Positions 53,791-62,922 of a stretch of 64,000 bases of DNA are shown here, piece by piece. Origin of the DNA: Clostridia bacterium (GTDB lineage Bacteria > Bacillota > Clostridia > Christensenellales > Aristaeellaceae); NCBI GenBank assembly GCA_017552535.1, contig JAFZPV010000035.1, positions 1-64,000 of the forward strand. The letters run 5' to 3'. The notes beneath the pieces were generated by a model. It did not search any database. It worked only from the letters and a program-made list of their open reading frames with translations, and was not told the origin of the DNA. The translations under genes and the position numbers were made by a program. The first letter of the stretch is position 1, and each line of letters begins with the position of its first letter.

Positions 53791-54729
53791 TTATGCGTGC
53801 TTTTCCCGGCCTTCCGGCGCGATATGGCTGAACAGATCGTACAGCAGGCCGTCGCGATTTATATGGTATACCATTTTGCAAGGCGGCCGCCTGAGATCCC
53901 AGGACAGATGATGGCTGTACTCAGGTATCGGCCTGGGTACCGTCCTGTCCCGGATCAGCTGCTTTTTCTCGTCGTTCATCAGCCAGCCGACAGCCGTCAC
54001 GTCCCAGATCGTCCGGCTCCAGGGTCTTCCCTCCGCCCCTTCGCTGCCGGCTGACACAGTGCGGTCCACCAGATAATCGCACAGCTGATTTCTGCCCTTC
54101 AGCCAGTGCTCCAGTTCCGGCCCGGTGGTGGTAAAACTGCTGACGATGCCCTGGGCGGGCAGGATGACCAGCGGAACGCCGGAATCAAAGACCGCGCGCG
54201 CGGCGGCAATGTCCTGCCGGCAGTTGAATTCGTAATTGTCTTCCCAGTGAGGCGCGTGGCACCCTGTCCAGACCACTACGATCCTGTCCGCGATCTCAGG
54301 CTTTAAAAGCAGCGCGGACGCGATGTTCGTGATCGCCGCGATGGAAACCGCGTACAGCGGACGCTCCGGCGTATACGCCATGGCGCGCTCGGCCAGGTCC
54401 CGGGCGGCGTCGGAGAGGACGGGAGTCTTTTCGTCCGGCAGATACATTTGGGAACCGCGGAAAACGGGGTATCCGCCTTCTCCCGCGAGTTTCAGCACTT
54501 GTTTGATCTCATGAAAGCTTTTTTCCATGCCGTCGGCGGGGCCGGAAGAAAGCTGGTTTGTGAACGGCGCGGCGTAAAAAGCTTTCACACAGAGCTTTTC
54601 TTTGGCGCGCACGGCATAGGCGATAGCATACTGGTCGTCGATCTCGTTGTACGCGTCCGTATCCAGCACCATATCAACAGGCCCGCTGGGGCACATAAGC
54701 ATTTTTGACATCTGCGCCTGCGTCAGCAA
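53791..54729 (-). CDS. Inosine-uridine nucleoside hydrolase family protein
   Basis: 312 residues. The calcium-binding motif is VLDTDAYNEIDDQYA (about 21-35), with the DTD and DD Asp residues intact. YAVSIAAITNIASALLL and RIVVVWTGCH match the central region, and NCRQDIAAARAVFDSGVPLV (about 169-188) the N-x-x-D-x-A-A segment; WDVTAVGWLM near the end provides the final Asp. It would split N-glycosidic bonds, in nucleosides or a modified relative. The frame starts with TTG, preceded by GGGAGGG at correct spacing. It is the first gene of the minus cluster that continues to GH127 and GH29. Confidence 0.85.
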   Translation of the reverse strand: MLTQAQMSKMLMCPSGPVDMVLDTDAYNEIDDQYAIAYAVRAKEKLCVKAFYAAPFTNQLSSGPADGMEKSFHEIKQVLKLAGEGGYPVFRGSQMYLPDEKTPVLSDAARDLAERAMAYTPERPLYAVSIAAITNIASALLLKPEIADRIVVVWTGCHAPHWEDNYEFNCRQDIAAARAVFDSGVPLVILPAQGIVSSFTTTGPELEHWLKGRNQLCDYLVDRTVSAGSEGAEGRPWSRTIWDVTAVGWLMNDEKKQLIRDRTVPRPIPEYSHHLSWDLRRPPCKMVYHINRDGLLYDLFSHIAPEGREKHA

Positions 54730-55127
54730 GGCGATCCCTCCCTTGGAATTGCAGCTGTGCGGTATGTCATTTCATAAACGCGATCATCGCTTCGAAATCC
54801 TGATTTATACCTGCTTTATCAAAACTTACACGCCAGCGAAACAGTATATTCGCCGCGGCAGGCAAAAATCCTGCAAAAGCACCGAATTCGCGTCTGCCTG
54901 TGAACATGACCGCAAGGCGAATGCAGCTGCCGTTTCAGAATCCGAACATTTATAATAGATGAATGATATTCGTTCGTAAAAATTCCCACTGTCTTCGGTA
55001 TTAATTTACGTAATGTTCGTTGTTTCCGCTTGCATGGACAGGAAATTGAAGATACACTGTTCGGGTGCAAAACCGTTTTCGCAGGCACACGGCTGACCTG
55101 CGTCGATCATGAATATGGGAGGCAGTT
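54730..55127. other. Divergent intergenic region with promoter for the methyltransferase-like gene
   Basis: Low-GC spacer between the nucleoside hydrolase and the methyltransferase-like gene. A stop-free stretch on the minus strand (54819-55088) has no ribosome binding site or family signature. The only clear signal is a + strand promoter: TTGCAT (55030-55035), 17 bases, TACACT (55053-55058). Confidence 0.5.
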
Positions 55128-56486
55128 ATGCAGTTTCTTGAATTGGTGAACAGAAGCTACACGGGCGAAGCTGTCAGCAAGGATGACTGGGCGATGGACC
55201 ACGTGGTACAGCCCATCATGGACGTGGTGGACGAGTTCGATCTGAACCGCGAGAAGGGCGCTTTCCTCCTGCACGACAGGGAACAGGCGACGGCGTATTT
55301 CGAGGCGGGCGTGGAGCTTCTGGCGCGTTCCGGCGTGTACAACCAGTCCATAGGCCGCGTGATCCGCTTTACGCGCGATGAGATCCTTGCAGCCGCCCGG
55401 GCCATGAAGCAGCAGGTCACGGTGGGCCGCGGCAGGGACGCGTATACTTTCGTTCCCCGTCATCCTGACGACAGCCGGCTTCCTGGCGTGGTGGCCGGCA
55501 ATCCCGGCTGCCCCATGACAGAGGAGCTGTTCTGCCGTACCGTGACCTCCTGGGCCAAAGAGCCTGTGGTGGACATGGTCACCTGCGGCTCCATCGTGGA
55601 GGTGGACGGCTGCGAAGTGCGCCGGGCTTCGCCTTCCGAGGTGATCGCGCTCAGGCGCGAGCTGAAGTATCTGAACGAGATCTGTGAAAAAGTGGGGCGC
55701 CCCGGCATCGGGCGCCTGGCCGCGGAAAGCAGCGTGTCCGAGATCGGCGACCTGGCTGCGATGGCGCCCGGCGGCTTCCAGCCCGGCGACGCGCACCTGG
55801 TGGCCCTCAACAACGAACTGATCATTAACAATGACAACCTGATCCGCGTGGCCAACGCCATCGGCACCCCGGTGCTCAACGCCTCTCTCGCCTGCGTCAT
55901 GGTGGGCGGGCTGGCCGGCGCGGCGCCCGGCGCCGCGGTGTGCATGATCGCGTCGCTGCTGGCGCTTTCGCTGATCGGCAGGGCAGACTATCATCTCTGT
56001 CACCCCATCCACATCCGCCACGTGGCCACCTCCACCGACGAATGCATCTGGCTTTCCAGCGTCGTGTGCCAGGCCTTCGACGCCTGCGCGCCGGCGGTGA
56101 TCATCTGCGACATTTATCCCAAGAGCGGCGCAGGCACGGTGGAGCTTTTGCGCGAGGTGGCGGCAAACGCCCTGGCCATCACCGTATCCGGTGGGCATCT
56201 GGAGGGCGTGGGCTCCTGCGACGGGCTGAAGCCCAACTGCTCCGGCCTGGAAGCCCGTCTGATGGGCGAGGTGGGCAAGGCTGCCGCGGCGCAGGGCATG
56301 ACGCGCGCTCAGGCCGAGCCGATCATCGCTCGGCTGCACGACGGCTACAGGCACATTTTCGGCCCTGGCAACGAAGGCCTGCCGTTCGACGAAGTCTACG
56401 GCGAAGACGGCGAGCCCAGAAAGTTTTGGCTGGATATGTACAAGCAGGTGAAAGAGGAACTTTCTTCCCTCGGCCTTAAGCTGTGA
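55128..56486 (+). CDS. MtmB-superfamily corrinoid methyltransferase homologue lacking pyrrolysine
   Basis: 452 residues aligning, from memory of the archaeal enzyme, along the whole length of monomethylamine:corrinoid methyltransferase MtmB (458 residues). Shared segments include the SGVYNQSIGRVIRFTRDEI region, VTVGRGRDAYTF, CEKVGRPGIGR, APGGFQPGDAHLVALNNEL, HPIHIRHVATSTDE and LEARLMGEVGKAAA. In MtmB an in-frame TAG inserts pyrrolysine at position 202 (GV-O-G). Here the same position is Leu197, codon CTG (55716-55718), and no in-frame TAG exists. Residues that contact pyrrolysine in MtmB also differ: Glu229 and Glu259 are Leu, Gln333 is Asp; Tyr335 is kept. A methyltransferase or demethylase of another substrate is likely. 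GGGAGG precedes the ATG. Confidence 0.82.
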   Translation: MQFLELVNRSYTGEAVSKDDWAMDHVVQPIMDVVDEFDLNREKGAFLLHDREQATAYFEAGVELLARSGVYNQSIGRVIRFTRDEILAAARAMKQQVTVGRGRDAYTFVPRHPDDSRLPGVVAGNPGCPMTEELFCRTVTSWAKEPVVDMVTCGSIVEVDGCEVRRASPSEVIALRRELKYLNEICEKVGRPGIGRLAAESSVSEIGDLAAMAPGGFQPGDAHLVALNNELIINNDNLIRVANAIGTPVLNASLACVMVGGLAGAAPGAAVCMIASLLALSLIGRADYHLCHPIHIRHVATSTDECIWLSSVVCQAFDACAPAVIICDIYPKSGAGTVELLREVAANALAITVSGGHLEGVGSCDGLKPNCSGLEARLMGEVGKAAAAQGMTRAQAEPIIARLHDGYRHIFGPGNEGLPFDEVYGEDGEPRKFWLDMYKQVKEELSSLGLKL

Positions 56487-56529
56487 ACCCCGCGGAAGGT
56501 TCCGCGACACTATAAAGGGGGATCTTTAT

Positions 56530-58110
56530 ATGAAAAAGAAAAGCCTTATCCCGTTCTTCACCAAGGGCGATGTGGGCGGCGTGACCTACATGATCGCCAA
56601 CAACATCGTCAATTACATCATCGTGATCGCCACGCTCCGCGGCCTCGAGTGGCCCGATGAGATCATCTTCGGCCGCGTGATCCCCGGCATGTCCATCGGC
56701 CTTCTGCTGGGCGGTGTGTATTATGCCTGGATGGCGTGGAAGCTCTCCCGCAAGCTGGGCCGCGCGGAAGTGACCGCCCTGCCCTCCGGCGTATCGACGC
56801 CCGCCATGTTCGTGATCCTCTTCGGCGTGATCAGCCCCCTGCACTACGCCATCGGCGATCCCGAGACCGAGTGGGCGGCTGCCACCGCGGCCTGCTTTAT
56901 CGGCGGTCTTGTTGAATTCCTGGGCGGCTTTATCGGTCCCTGGATCAAGAAGCACCTGCCCCGCGCCGCGCTGCTGGGCACCGTGGCGGGCATCGGCTTC
57001 ATCTGGATGGCCACGCAGGGCGTGTTCGACGTGTTCGGCGATCCCGTGGTAGGACTTCCCATCCTGGCGGTCGCCATGCTGGGCGTTTTCGCGGGCTATG
57101 CGTTCCCCAAGAAAATCTCGCCTTTCATGATCGCCATCGTGGGCGGCATCGTGTACGCGCTGTGCCTTGGCCGTACCCACTTTGATTTCTCCCAGATCGG
57201 CTTTTATTTCCCCAATCCTGTCAACACCGTGCAGTCGCTGATCAACGGCTTTGCGCATGTGGCGCCCTACCTCACCGTGATCATCCCGGTGGAGATCTAT
57301 AACTTCATCGAGACCATGGACAACGTGGAGTCCGCCAACGCCGCGGGCGATCCCTACAACGTGCGCGAGGCGCAGTTCGCCGACGGCGTGTGCACCATGA
57401 TCTCCGCCGTGTTCGGCGGTGTGGTGCCCAATACCGTATGGCTGGGCCATCCCGGGCTCAAGAAGGGCAACGCCGGCGCGGGTTACAGCTGGATCAGCGG
57501 TGTGGCCCTGGGCCTGGCGGGCGTGTGCGGCCTGTTCACCCTGCTTTCCAGCATCGTGCCCCCGGCCGTCGCCGCCATCACCTACGTATGGTGCGCGGTC
57601 ATCATGGTGGCGCAGGCGTTCAAGGAGTGCAAGCCCAAGCACTATGCGGCCATCGGCATCGCTATGGTGCCCTCCATCGCGGACTATCTGTTCACTCAGA
57701 TCGAGGCGGCCCTGGCCACCGGCTCCATGATGGAGGGCGGCTACGGCATCTGGTCCGAGACGCTGGCGAGCGGCCTCAAAGGCTTTGCCGACGAAGTGAA
57801 CGAGCTGCTGATCGCCAACGGCGCCATGTGGAACGGCGTGCCGGCTGTGAAGAGCGGCGCCATCATCATCGGCATCCTGCTGGCGTCCATGTGCGTGTTC
57901 ATGATCGACAAAAAGCTCCGCATCGCGGCGCTCGTATCCCTGGCCGGCGCGGTGCTGTCGCTGTTCGGCTTCATCCACAACGCGCAGCTGGGCTTCTATC
58001 CCGCTTCTCCCTTTATGATCGGCTGGCTGATCGTGGCCGTGATCCTGTTCGTACTCAGCTACGGGAAGGGAAAGTGGTTCGACGCCCCCGACGACTTTGA
58101 GTACGTCTGA
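56530..58110 (+). CDS. NCS2-family (xanthine/uracil-like) permease
   Basis: 526-residue integral membrane protein with about twelve helices. Family features are TALPSGVSTPAMFVILFGVISP (about 83-104), AALLGTVAGIGFIW, PVEIYNFIETMDNVESANAAGD (about 257-278, where the NCS2 signature Glu-rich loop lies), FGGVVPNTVWLGHPGLKK and the following AGAGYSWISG. The branch is distant from UraA and PbuX, closer to the large uncharacterised group often labelled xanthine/uracil permease. It begins 43 bases after the methyltransferase-like gene with AAGGGG before the ATG, so the two form one operon; it probably imports the methylated substrate. A terminator follows. Confidence 0.85.
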   Translation: MKKKSLIPFFTKGDVGGVTYMIANNIVNYIIVIATLRGLEWPDEIIFGRVIPGMSIGLLLGGVYYAWMAWKLSRKLGRAEVTALPSGVSTPAMFVILFGVISPLHYAIGDPETEWAAATAACFIGGLVEFLGGFIGPWIKKHLPRAALLGTVAGIGFIWMATQGVFDVFGDPVVGLPILAVAMLGVFAGYAFPKKISPFMIAIVGGIVYALCLGRTHFDFSQIGFYFPNPVNTVQSLINGFAHVAPYLTVIIPVEIYNFIETMDNVESANAAGDPYNVREAQFADGVCTMISAVFGGVVPNTVWLGHPGLKKGNAGAGYSWISGVALGLAGVCGLFTLLSSIVPPAVAAITYVWCAVIMVAQAFKECKPKHYAAIGIAMVPSIADYLFTQIEAALATGSMMEGGYGIWSETLASGLKGFADEVNELLIANGAMWNGVPAVKSGAIIIGILLASMCVFMIDKKLRIAALVSLAGAVLSLFGFIHNAQLGFYPASPFMIGWLIVAVILFVLSYGKGKWFDAPDDFEYV

Positions 58111-58146
58111 TCCGTTCAGAACGACCATATAGGCTCTGACGGAACA

Positions 58147-58185
58147 AAGCGCCGCCGACCGGAAGCCCGGTCCCGCGGCGCTTTT
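58147..58185. terminator. Bidirectional terminator between permease and HD/RyR gene
   Basis: Stem with arms AAGCGCCGC/GCGGCGCTT extended by GACCGG/CCGGTC, followed on the + strand by a T run (58181-58186). It separates two converging operons. Confidence 0.8.
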
Positions 58186-58217
58186 TCGTATACCCGGCGA
58201 GGCGCTGCCTCGCTGCT

Positions 58218-60251
58218 TTACAGCCTGTAGATCCTGACGCCCTCAAATTTCTTGAGCAGCTTGATCATGCTGTTGAAGGGCTTCCAGTCTTTACCCTGCA
58301 CTTCCGGGGAGAGCCTGTCGTAGTGTCGGAAGATCTCCTCGTCATCCTTCCAGCTGTCCAGGCACAGGGCGTGGCGGCGCAGTTGCTCCCGCAGGGCCTT
58401 CTGCGCGGCGGGGTCGCCCTGGACGAAGGGCGCGGTGAGGTATTCGTCGCCCTGTCTCCAGCCCATGGCCTTGTGCTCCTTGACCCATCTGGCATGCTCC
58501 ATGGGCGCGAAGCGGTCGATCTGGGCGGGCGTGAACTTCTCCAGCAGCTCGTAATCCACGGGCCGGTCCGTGTAGAAGCAGCCCAGCACGTTCAGGTAGC
58601 GGGCAAAGCTCTTCACCTGATTGATGTTGCTGAGCTTGTATTCCAGCGACATGCTGTCGAACTCCTTTTCCAGGGTCTCGGCGGTTACTGTGTCCTCCCG
58701 GCCCAGGTAGCTGTAGCGGGCGTTGAGGGCCACGGCAAAATCGTACATGTGCAGGAAGTTGCTCACGGAAAGGAAGGTGTGCTTGGCGGCTCTGTCCGCT
58801 TTTCGGAGAGCGGTGTTCACCGTGAAGGGGATTAAGGACATGTCCACGATCTTTTCGATATCCGCTTTGAAGCGCTGCTCCTTTTCCGCCATGTCGCTGT
58901 AGGCTTTGAGGCGGGGAGGCCTGCCCTGCCTGCCGGCAGCTTCCCACGCGCCGTACTCCTGGCGGAAAGCTTCGATCTTGGACTTTTCTTCTTTATCGTA
59001 TATATACGTTGCGCTGATCTGCCCGCCCGTAAAGTCGAATCTGGCGGCCATGGGATGCAGTTCCGTGCGGGAAGAGCGGCCGTAGGCGGTTCGGTCCCAG
59101 CACTGCAGCTCGTCGCACAGCATCAGCAGATACGCCAGCGGATGAAGCTCCGCCTTCAGCGGCGGCTTGCACCGGGCAGGGTCCTTGTAGAACGCGATGG
59201 CAAACTTGTACAGGCTGTTGTGCAGCATGATGGCGGTGAGCGCGTCCAGGTGCGCTTTTGTGAAGCGGCCTGCGCCCAGCACGCCCGTCAGCTCCTGAAA
59301 CAGGCGCACCGCGCTGAAAAACGCGTGGTCCATGAAATAGCCGAACTTGTTCGGGTCGGTGGGCTTGGTGCGTATGACCTGCTCCATTTCCGCCTCGCTT
59401 ATTCCATAGGCTTTTCCCAGCGTATTCTGTATGCCCCAGGCCAGCAGGGCGGGGGCGGAATCGAAGGTGCGGCCAAACAACTTTTGAAGTGTCTGCTGCG
59501 TTTCCGGCCTGATGCTTGTCAGGCACTCAAGGTCACGGTACGCAATGTACAGGCTGCCTTTTCCGCGCTGCCGGCGGTCCACCTCGAAGTAAGCCAGGAT
59601 CTGCTCGAAGGGGATCTCGAAGGGGTAGCCTATATCGTGGAACAGGCTGGTGACGCCCCAGTATTCCAGAAAGAACGCCGCGGCCTCGTGATCGTCCCGT
59701 GTGCCGTCAAAGCCGTAAAAACGGTTGAACGTATCCCGGAAGGCGGGAACGGTCTCGTAGATCGCAAGGCCCAGGGCAAACACGTACACGGAATGCGAGT
59801 AGTGATCGCGGTGCTTCATCAGCAGTGAACTTGCGTTGGATTCGAACTCCGACAGGAGTTCCACCATCTTCTGGGAGCGGCCGTATTCTCCCATGAACAT
59901 CTCCAGCCAGGAGTAATACACGGTATAGGCGTCTTCAGCCACGCCGGAATCGATGAACTTTTCCAGCTCCCGTTCCAGGCACAGCCGGTCGATGTCCTTC
60001 TGCATGTTGAAGGGGACCTGGTACGGGCGGATGCCGGTGCCCAGGAACTGACCGGTCTGTTTTTCCCGTTCTGCCATTTCCGGGTCGAATCTCAGGCCTT
60101 CGCACCTTTCGTGCAGAAAGCGCAGAGCCGCACTTTTCAGGTCATTGCCGGAGCGGGCGCCTCTCGCCAGCACAGGCGGCATCGGGCCTACGTCCCGGCC
60201 CAGCAGTTTTTTGTTGCGTGCGCGCATGGCTTTCAAAGCTGTGTATCCCAT
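58218..60251 (-). CDS. HD-domain protein with C-terminal RyR-like domain
   Basis: 677 residues. An HD-type hydrolase core is suggested by RDHYSHSVYVFALGLAIYE (His150/His153), SLFHDIGYPFEIP (His205-Asp206), GYFMDHAFFSAV (His309), LTAIMLHNSLYK (His344) and HPLAYLLMLCDELQ (Asp380), in the order of a phosphohydrolase metal site. The last 105 residues (about 573-677) look like the RyR domain known from ryanodine receptors and bacterial conflict systems: PMEHARWVKEHKAMGW, then LSPEVQGKDWKPFNSMIKLL and GVRIYRL. HD enzymes often cut nucleotides; RyR domains are proposed to bind nucleotide-derived ligands. It follows the TIR gene by 18 bases, with GGAG before its ATG. Family assignments are from patterns by eye. 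Confidence 0.6.
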   Translation of the reverse strand: MGYTALKAMRARNKKLLGRDVGPMPPVLARGARSGNDLKSAALRFLHERCEGLRFDPEMAEREKQTGQFLGTGIRPYQVPFNMQKDIDRLCLERELEKFIDSGVAEDAYTVYYSWLEMFMGEYGRSQKMVELLSEFESNASSLLMKHRDHYSHSVYVFALGLAIYETVPAFRDTFNRFYGFDGTRDDHEAAAFFLEYWGVTSLFHDIGYPFEIPFEQILAYFEVDRRQRGKGSLYIAYRDLECLTSIRPETQQTLQKLFGRTFDSAPALLAWGIQNTLGKAYGISEAEMEQVIRTKPTDPNKFGYFMDHAFFSAVRLFQELTGVLGAGRFTKAHLDALTAIMLHNSLYKFAIAFYKDPARCKPPLKAELHPLAYLLMLCDELQCWDRTAYGRSSRTELHPMAARFDFTGGQISATYIYDKEEKSKIEAFRQEYGAWEAAGRQGRPPRLKAYSDMAEKEQRFKADIEKIVDMSLIPFTVNTALRKADRAAKHTFLSVSNFLHMYDFAVALNARYSYLGREDTVTAETLEKEFDSMSLEYKLSNINQVKSFARYLNVLGCFYTDRPVDYELLEKFTPAQIDRFAPMEHARWVKEHKAMGWRQGDEYLTAPFVQGDPAAQKALREQLRRHALCLDSWKDDEEIFRHYDRLSPEVQGKDWKPFNSMIKLLKKFEGVRIYRL

Positions 60252-60269
60252 AATTCTTCTCCTTGCCGT

Positions 60270-62711
60270 TTATTCGTTTTCCGGATGCCCCTGCAGCCGG
60301 CGGGCACAGGTCAGCACTTCGTCTTCGGACGTAAAGATGTCCGCGCACAGGGCTGAGCCGTCTTCGTACAGCACCACCGCGTCCCCGGTCTTATCGTCAA
60401 AGCCCCAGTCCGCCGCTTTGGCGGTGGGATAAAGCTGGTACAGCGTCGTGCCGGTAAGCATATCCGCCACGATAAAGCTGTCCTTCTCCTTGGTGGCAGC
60501 CATCAAATATCTGCCGTCGGCGCTGAAGGTAAAGCCGCCTATGGCGTGCTGCATTTGCCAGGCTTTTGTGATATACACGATCTTGCCCGTTTCCAGCTCG
60601 AACACGGCGATCACGCCGTTGCCGATCTCCAGCGCCGCCAGGCGGCTGTCGGGCGTAAAGTTTATGAAGTATGAAGGCGTATAGTCCCGTATCGTGTACT
60701 GCCGGTTGCTGCCGTCCATCCAGAGGACCGTGAAGCCCTGCTGCGAGTAACCTATGCCGTTGGCCGGGATCCAGTTGACGGAAAAGCGGTCATCCGGCGA
60801 CAGTACCCGGTGCATGTCGTTCCTGTCATAGTACAGGCGGTCGGCATATTCGTCCACGGTGTACTGGGTGCCGGCGCCCATGCCGGTCAGTATGTAGCCG
60901 GCGGAAAGCAGGCGCCTGCCTGTGGAGTCGGAATCGTACAGGTAGGATATGGACTTTGCCGCCAGAACGCCGGTCTCCACTTCATAGGCGCCGCCGGAGC
61001 ACAGGAAATACTTGCCGTCCGGGGTCACGCCCCGGCAGATCTCGTCGTCCAGGGTATAGAGTATCTCGCCTGTCCGGGCGTTGTACACCACTCCCGTATA
61101 CGTCAGGTAGTCGCCGGTGGTCCGCTCGTTGTCGTATATGTATTCTCCCGCCCACACCGGAGGCGCGCCTGTGCTGTCGGGTATGTCATCGACTTGGCGG
61201 TCCGGCTTCTCCCGCGTGACGGTCCAGAGCTTTTCGTCCGTGTACAGGTCGCATACGTACACTTCGTCATACTGATGCACGAACATCTTTCCGCCTTCGG
61301 GAGACACGGCATAGCCGGTGATCACCTTCATGCTTTCCGGCTCATACGTAAATATGGGACCGGTCACGTCGATCATGCCGAAATGGCCGTAGGTATACTT
61401 GGATATGATGCGGCCGTTTGGAGTCACCTGACCGCTGGCGCCCTGGCCGGTGAGCACGTCCTGCATGTACCACGGCACATGCTGAAATTCGGGGTCTTCT
61501 TCGGGGTCCCAGATGAGGATGCCTTCCTCAAAGGCGATGAATATTTTGTCGCCGCAATAGCACGCCGCGCTTATCCAGTCCACGTTGGTGAGCTCGCTTA
61601 CGGTCTCGCCGGAGGAGGCGTCAATCACCCGCAGCGTATGGGCCATGTGGGACGTGGCCACCACGCGGCTGGAGTCCTCCTTCCAGCGGGCGGAGGTGAT
61701 CAGCTGATTGAAGCTCGAGCGCCACAGCAGCTGGCCCGTCACGGCGTCGCAGCAGTCCAGCGTGTATCCGGAGGACGGTATGAGCACCTTCGTATCATCG
61801 GGGGAGAAGTATTCCGTGCCGCGTACGGCGCTGACGGCCAAAAAGTCTACGGCGGAGTCTAGCTTCGTCTCTTTGGACATATCCGACGCGTAGCAGGCGC
61901 TCTCCAGAAGCTGCAAAAGCGGCTCTTCCCGGTATCCGCCTATGGAGTCGGATATTTCCCGCGCACGCAGCAGCAGGCTGCGCGCCTGATAGTCCTGGCT
62001 TTCGTTCACGGCGGCCGCTGCCTGCTCCAAAAGCAGATCGTATTCGTTTTTGGCCGAAGCGATGCGCTGGTTTTCCAGCGCGCTTTGCTGATAGGAATGG
62101 TAGCCCCAGAAGGCGCCGGCGGCTGCGGCCAGAGCGCACGCCGCCAGGGCGAGCCTGTGCCGGGTGCGCCGTTTCTGGCGCATATACAGGCCGTCGAAGC
62201 TGGTGCCCAGCATGGGGGCCAGGATGCGCAGCTTTTCCTTTCTGAGCTTTTTCAGGCTCCCCTGCAGGCTGCCGCTCCTGACGTCCGCGGCCAGGGGCTC
62301 CACATCCGTTTCGTTTCCCTCGGCGTCGACGGCTTTGCACAAAAGCGGGGGAAAGGCGTCTTCCGGCTCGCCCTCCGCCAGCACCGCCAGCACCCGGTCA
62401 CGTCCGCGGTGCTCGATGAAATACTCCAGCTCCCGCATGCACCACCGGCTCTCGAGATATCGGGGCGAGCACACGCAGATGAGCCACTCGCTGCTGTCCA
62501 GCGCGTTTTCGATATCCTTGCCCAGGTCCGAGGACAGGGGCAGCTCCTCCTGATCCCGGAATACCCGCCCGGGATGCTTCCGGCCGACCGCCGGGCGCAT
62601 GGCTGACGGGATAACGTAGTTTTCGATCAGCCTGTGCAGACGTCCGGCGATCTCCTTGTCCGGGGTGTAATGCCGGTAGCTGATAAAGGCACAGTATGTA
62701 CGCTGTTCCAC
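60270..62711 (-). CDS. TIR-transmembrane-beta-propeller protein
   Basis: 813 residues. Residues 1-175 form a TIR domain: CAFISYRHYTPDKEIAGRLH (7-26), FRDQEELPLSSDLGKDIENAL, SSEWLICVCSPRYLES and SRWCMRELEYFIEH, with the likely catalytic Glu94 in CMREL. A single membrane helix follows (RHRLALAACALAAAAGAFWG about 184-203), then a helical linker and a long C-terminal repeat of about 500 residues with propeller-like blades (VDWISAACYCGDKIFIAF, YAVSPEGGKMFVHQYDEVYV, FTFSADGRYLMAATKEKD). The topology implies a cytoplasmic TIR with the propeller on the other side or a cytoplasmic anchor. TIR domains of this type often consume NAD or make signal nucleotides. GTG start with GGAGG at seven bases. Confidence 0.8.
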   Translation of the reverse strand: MEQRTYCAFISYRHYTPDKEIAGRLHRLIENYVIPSAMRPAVGRKHPGRVFRDQEELPLSSDLGKDIENALDSSEWLICVCSPRYLESRWCMRELEYFIEHRGRDRVLAVLAEGEPEDAFPPLLCKAVDAEGNETDVEPLAADVRSGSLQGSLKKLRKEKLRILAPMLGTSFDGLYMRQKRRTRHRLALAACALAAAAGAFWGYHSYQQSALENQRIASAKNEYDLLLEQAAAAVNESQDYQARSLLLRAREISDSIGGYREEPLLQLLESACYASDMSKETKLDSAVDFLAVSAVRGTEYFSPDDTKVLIPSSGYTLDCCDAVTGQLLWRSSFNQLITSARWKEDSSRVVATSHMAHTLRVIDASSGETVSELTNVDWISAACYCGDKIFIAFEEGILIWDPEEDPEFQHVPWYMQDVLTGQGASGQVTPNGRIISKYTYGHFGMIDVTGPIFTYEPESMKVITGYAVSPEGGKMFVHQYDEVYVCDLYTDEKLWTVTREKPDRQVDDIPDSTGAPPVWAGEYIYDNERTTGDYLTYTGVVYNARTGEILYTLDDEICRGVTPDGKYFLCSGGAYEVETGVLAAKSISYLYDSDSTGRRLLSAGYILTGMGAGTQYTVDEYADRLYYDRNDMHRVLSPDDRFSVNWIPANGIGYSQQGFTVLWMDGSNRQYTIRDYTPSYFINFTPDSRLAALEIGNGVIAVFELETGKIVYITKAWQMQHAIGGFTFSADGRYLMAATKEKDSFIVADMLTGTTLYQLYPTAKAADWGFDDKTGDAVVLYEDGSALCADIFTSEDEVLTCARRLQGHPENE

Positions 62712-62922
62712 GTGCTTTCCTCCCTGCGTGCGCTTTTGCCGCGGCTGCCCTTATTGTAGCATACCCGCGGCCAACGCACAATACGGACCGGCGATTTTGT
62801 TGGCCGGCAGGGGAAACACTTCATCAGAAGGAGACACTTGAAAAAAGACGGCCCGCACAAAACGTGCGGACCGTCTCGTTCTATCCCGTTTGGAGCGGGA
62901 CAGGATACTTCAGAAAATGGTT
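62712..62922. other. Short intergenic region
   Basis: The only clear element is the terminator at 62846-62876. A loose inverted repeat GGCCAAC/GTTGGCC (about 62769-62806) occurs just upstream of the TIR gene. No gene is seen. Confidence 0.4.
62846..62876 (-). terminator. Intrinsic terminator of the 62.9-kb binding-protein operon
   Basis: On the minus strand, arms AGACGGTCCGCAC and GTGCGGGCCGTCT with a short loop are followed by TTTTTT, about 45 bases past the stop of the solute-binding protein gene. Confidence 0.9.

Noticed and set aside
54819..55088. 89-codon minus frame in the intergenic region
   Set aside because: No ribosome binding site or recognisable pattern, Arg/Cys-rich, overlaps the + strand promoter.
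55128..56486. Pyrrolysine (TAG) read-through in the MtmB-like gene
   Set aside because: The frame contains no TAG; the aligned position is a CTG Leu codon, and pyrrolysine contacts are replaced.
55107..56510. A 467-codon open frame opposite the MtmB-like gene
   Set aside because: No start signals and no known motifs; the + frame aligns throughout with MtmB.
56476..58128. A 550-codon open frame on the minus strand opposite the NCS2 permease
   Set aside because: Opposite a gene with clear membrane-protein pattern; His/Asp/Gly-rich composition is typical of antisense frames here.
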